From Spirochaetales bacterium (GTDB lineage Bacteria; Spirochaetota; Spirochaetia; DTKZ01), in assembly GCA_031266855.1 (NCBI GenBank), contig JAISAF010000041.1, positions 1 to 5,764 of the forward strand: 5,764 bases of DNA. Reading direction: 5' to 3'. Position numbers and translations under genes: made by a program. The notes below the pieces were generated by a model. It did not search any database. It was not told where the DNA came from and saw nothing but the letters and a program-made list of their open reading frames with translations. Shown here piece by piece: positions 4,857 through 5,764 of this stretch. Each line of letters begins with the position of its first letter. The first letter of the stretch is position 1.

Positions 4857-5120
4857 ATGAAGTCTGGAGATACACAGGGTACGCGCTACCCAATGACTTT
4901 AACCATAGACCTTATTAATTCCGGCGCCCTTAACCTCCTGCGGGACATGGAACGCCTTAACCTCATCCGCGTAAATCCACCGGTAAAAACCGGCATGGTG
5001 CCGGAAGTCCGGTTCTCTGAGCGTTTCGCCGGAGCGCTTCACCTTTCCGGCGAAAAGTACGCCGCTTTTCAGAACGCTTTGCGTAAAGGCCGGGCCGAAT
5101 GGGAACGGGATATCTATTAG
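4857..5120 (+). CDS. VapB-like antitoxin of a VapBC-type pair
   Basis: The product has 87 residues from ATG 4857, or 75 from ATG 4893. The conserved-looking part begins MTLTIDLINSGALNLLRDME (from 4893): a beta strand, then a helix and a second strand (LNLIRV). It ends with a helical toxin-binding tail (RFAGALHLSGEKYAAFQNAL, then EWERDIY). This type of small protein regularly precedes PIN toxins; I cannot place it in a named superfamily with certainty. The start is ambiguous. ATG 4857 sits 7 nt after TATAGT and would be leaderless. ATG 4893 has AGGG 13 nt upstream with a hairpin between, exactly as in the UPF0175 gene, and gives the more typical N-terminus. The 3' end overlaps the toxin start by 22 nt, implying coupled translation. 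It is intact. Confidence 0.82.
   Translation: MKSGDTQGTRYPMTLTIDLINSGALNLLRDMERLNLIRVNPPVKTGMVPEVRFSERFAGALHLSGEKYAAFQNALRKGRAEWERDIY
4877..4891 (+). promoter_or_regulatory. Leader hairpin before ATG 4893, matching that of the UPF0175 gene
   Basis: GGGTA-CGCGC-TACCC is a 5-bp stem lying between AGGG (4876-4879) and ATG 4893. Read up to the start codon, this leader and the one at 1055-1074 share the pattern GGTACG-N3-TACCC-N-ATGAC. It could be a protein-binding operator or a translational control hairpin. Confidence 0.5.
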
Positions 5121-5509
5121 ATTCCAATGTCATCATCGGGTATCTTGCCGGCCAACTCCCCGAACCGGGCACGGAGGCTGTTTCAGGTATCATCGACGCC
5201 GCGCCCCGCATTTCTGTCATTTCCCAAATTGAAATTCTGCGATTCACTGACACTCCTGAAAACGAGCGGATACTTGAAGATTTTGTGAATGCCGCCATAA
5301 TCCACCCATTAACTGAACCTGTCGTCCATCGTACCATCGCACTTTGTAAACAAAGCAGGATAAAACTGCCTGATGCCATTATTGCCTCCACCGCTTTAAC
5401 TGAAAATTTTGTTCTTGTGACCCGCAATACCAGTGATCTCAAAAATATACCGAACCTCGAATTGCTTAACCCCTGGGAAATCAAAGAAGAAAAAGCAAAT
5501 AAGGATTAG
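5099..5509 (+). CDS. VapC-type PIN-domain toxin ribonuclease
   Basis: The product has 136 residues, a usual VapC length. The PIN fold motifs are present in order: LLDSNVIIGYL with catalytic Asp8, SQIEIL with Glu45, LPDAIIAST with Asp92, and VTRNTSDLKNIPNLELLNPW with Asn110 and Asp113. VapC proteins are metal-dependent endoribonucleases that cleave tRNA or rRNA and are inhibited by the cognate antitoxin; the target here is unknown. The start overlaps the antitoxin's last 22 nt in another frame, so the pair is one operon. All expected acidic residues are present, so the toxin should be active, unlike the DUF3368 copy. The tail (EIKEEKANKD) is short, charged and probably not catalytic. Confidence 0.92.
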   Translation: MGTGYLLDSNVIIGYLAGQLPEPGTEAVSGIIDAAPRISVISQIEILRFTDTPENERILEDFVNAAIIHPLTEPVVHRTIALCKQSRIKLPDAIIASTALTENFVLVTRNTSDLKNIPNLELLNPWEIKEEKANKD

Positions 5510-5525
5510 CTTCCCCCCTGCCGTT

Positions 5526-5546
5526 ACCGCCCGCGGCGGTTTTATT
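5526..5546 (+). terminator. Possible weak intrinsic terminator after the VapC gene
   Basis: ACCGCC-CGC-GGCGGT (5526-5531/5535-5540) is a 6-bp GC-rich stem followed by TTTATT. It lies 17 nt after the toxin stop. The stem is short and overlaps the copied gene fragment, so it may be fortuitous. Confidence 0.35.
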
Positions 5547-5580
5547 CCCCGGCCCGGCGGGGATAAACACAAAACCTTTG
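5530..5580 (-). pseudogene. Copied fragment of the 636-residue gene (codons 27-44)
   Basis: 5530-5581 matches 4679-4730 at 51 of 52 positions. On the minus strand it encodes the same peptide, KGFVFIPAGPGNKTAAG, and the single difference is synonymous (GGA to GGG). Similarity resumes at 5751-5764 (11 of 14 against 4727-4740), so the copy was split by the element at 5581-5750 and runs off the window. After the matching part the frame runs on to a TGA near 5485 with no further likeness. This is either a truncated paralogue whose 5' end lies beyond the window or a duplicated scrap. Confidence 0.8.
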
Positions 5581-5750
5581 GAGCCTGTTCAAAATCTTTA
5601 TAATTTCGCTTCAATATCAGAATTTGGGCGCATTTTTGGCGCTTCACGCCAAAAACCGGGCTTTCCGCTGCAATCTTTTGGCTGCGCCAAAAGGATTTCC
5701 GCTGCAATCCCTTGCGCACCCAGAGGTTTCTCCAGATAGTGAACAGGCTC
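5581..5750. mobile_element. MITE-like element of 170 bp with terminal inverted repeats
   Basis: The ends are GAGCCTGTTCAAAATCT (5581-5597) and the complement of 5734-5750, matching at 15 of 17 positions, with the outer 11 perfect. No transposase is encoded. Against the undisturbed sequence at 4724-4740 the element has inserted with a 3-bp duplication, TTG on the left (5578-5580) and TTA on the right (5751-5753, one base changed). Short inverted ends with this duplication size recall IS5-type elements, but the family is a guess. Structured repeat B lies inside, on the minus strand. Confidence 0.75.
5619..5718 (-). repeat. Structured repeat B (inverted relative of 2778-2888)
   Basis: Read on the minus strand it has the same order as repeat A: TGCGCAAGGGATTGCAGCGG, a hairpin (5675-5682/5686-5693, 8 bp), the linker CAGCGGAAAGCCCGG, a hairpin (5633-5642/5646-5655, 10 bp with one G-U), then ATGCGCCCAAATTCT. 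The linkers are almost identical to repeat A, while the first stem is a different sequence of the same length and the second differs by paired changes. It lies within the MITE-like element. Confidence 0.8.
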
Positions 5751-5764
5751 TTAGGCCGCGGGAA

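Noticed and set aside
5396..5719. Minus-strand ORF of 107 codons overlapping the VapC 3' end
   Set aside because: It runs through the MITE-like element and the copied fragment in a different frame from the preserved peptide, so it is not a gene.

Overview
The window (about 50% G+C by eye) looks like an accessory, repeat-rich stretch of a bacterial chromosome. I would guess a spirochaete of the genus Treponema, possibly one of the higher-GC gut-associated species. The guess rests on the FecR-like exported protein, the large signal-peptide/beta-rich/TPR protein and the mix of small toxin-antitoxin (TA) genes; no marker gene fixes it.

Layout. Positions 1-433 hold no convincing gene. They contain a 260-bp, near-perfect palindrome followed by smaller palindromes and a second copy of one palindrome module. 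A small exported FecR-like protein lies on the minus strand (434-832). From 858 to about 2773 lies a TA region broken up by repeats: a UPF0175-type antitoxin (1070-1309), an insert made of palindromes (1317-1446), a PIN/DUF3368 toxin broken at a run of eight A (1449-1884), a DUF4258 plus YgiT-type zinc-finger pair overlapping by 4 nt (2092-2639), and a 39-bp relic of a second UPF0175 gene tail (2649-2687). Three copies of an ~80-100 bp repeat (C1, C2, C3) separate these units. A long minus-strand gene (2899-4809) encodes a 636-residue exported protein with a beta-rich N-terminus, a possible transglutaminase-like fold lacking its cysteine, and C-terminal TPRs. Divergent from it is an intact VapBC-type pair (4857-5509). 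The right end holds a copy of a piece of the 636-residue gene, interrupted by a 170-bp MITE-like element.

How it fits together. The three TA loci are independent plus-strand units. Two of their antitoxins share a leader signature (SD, small hairpin over a 13-nt gap, ATGAC). Two of the loci have a TATANT -10 box placed 6-7 nt before an ATG, as in leaderless mRNAs. The UPF0175/DUF3368 locus appears to be decaying, the VapBC pair looks intact, and the DUF4258/YgiT pair is intact as ORFs.

The least ordinary content is non-coding. The giant palindrome is built from nested smaller palindromes. The structured repeat A/B (2778-2888, and inverted at 5619-5718) keeps its linkers while its two stems change by compensatory substitutions. 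The palindromic insert sits inside a TA operon. Together these suggest families of hairpin-forming mobile repeats that spread as DNA or RNA structures.
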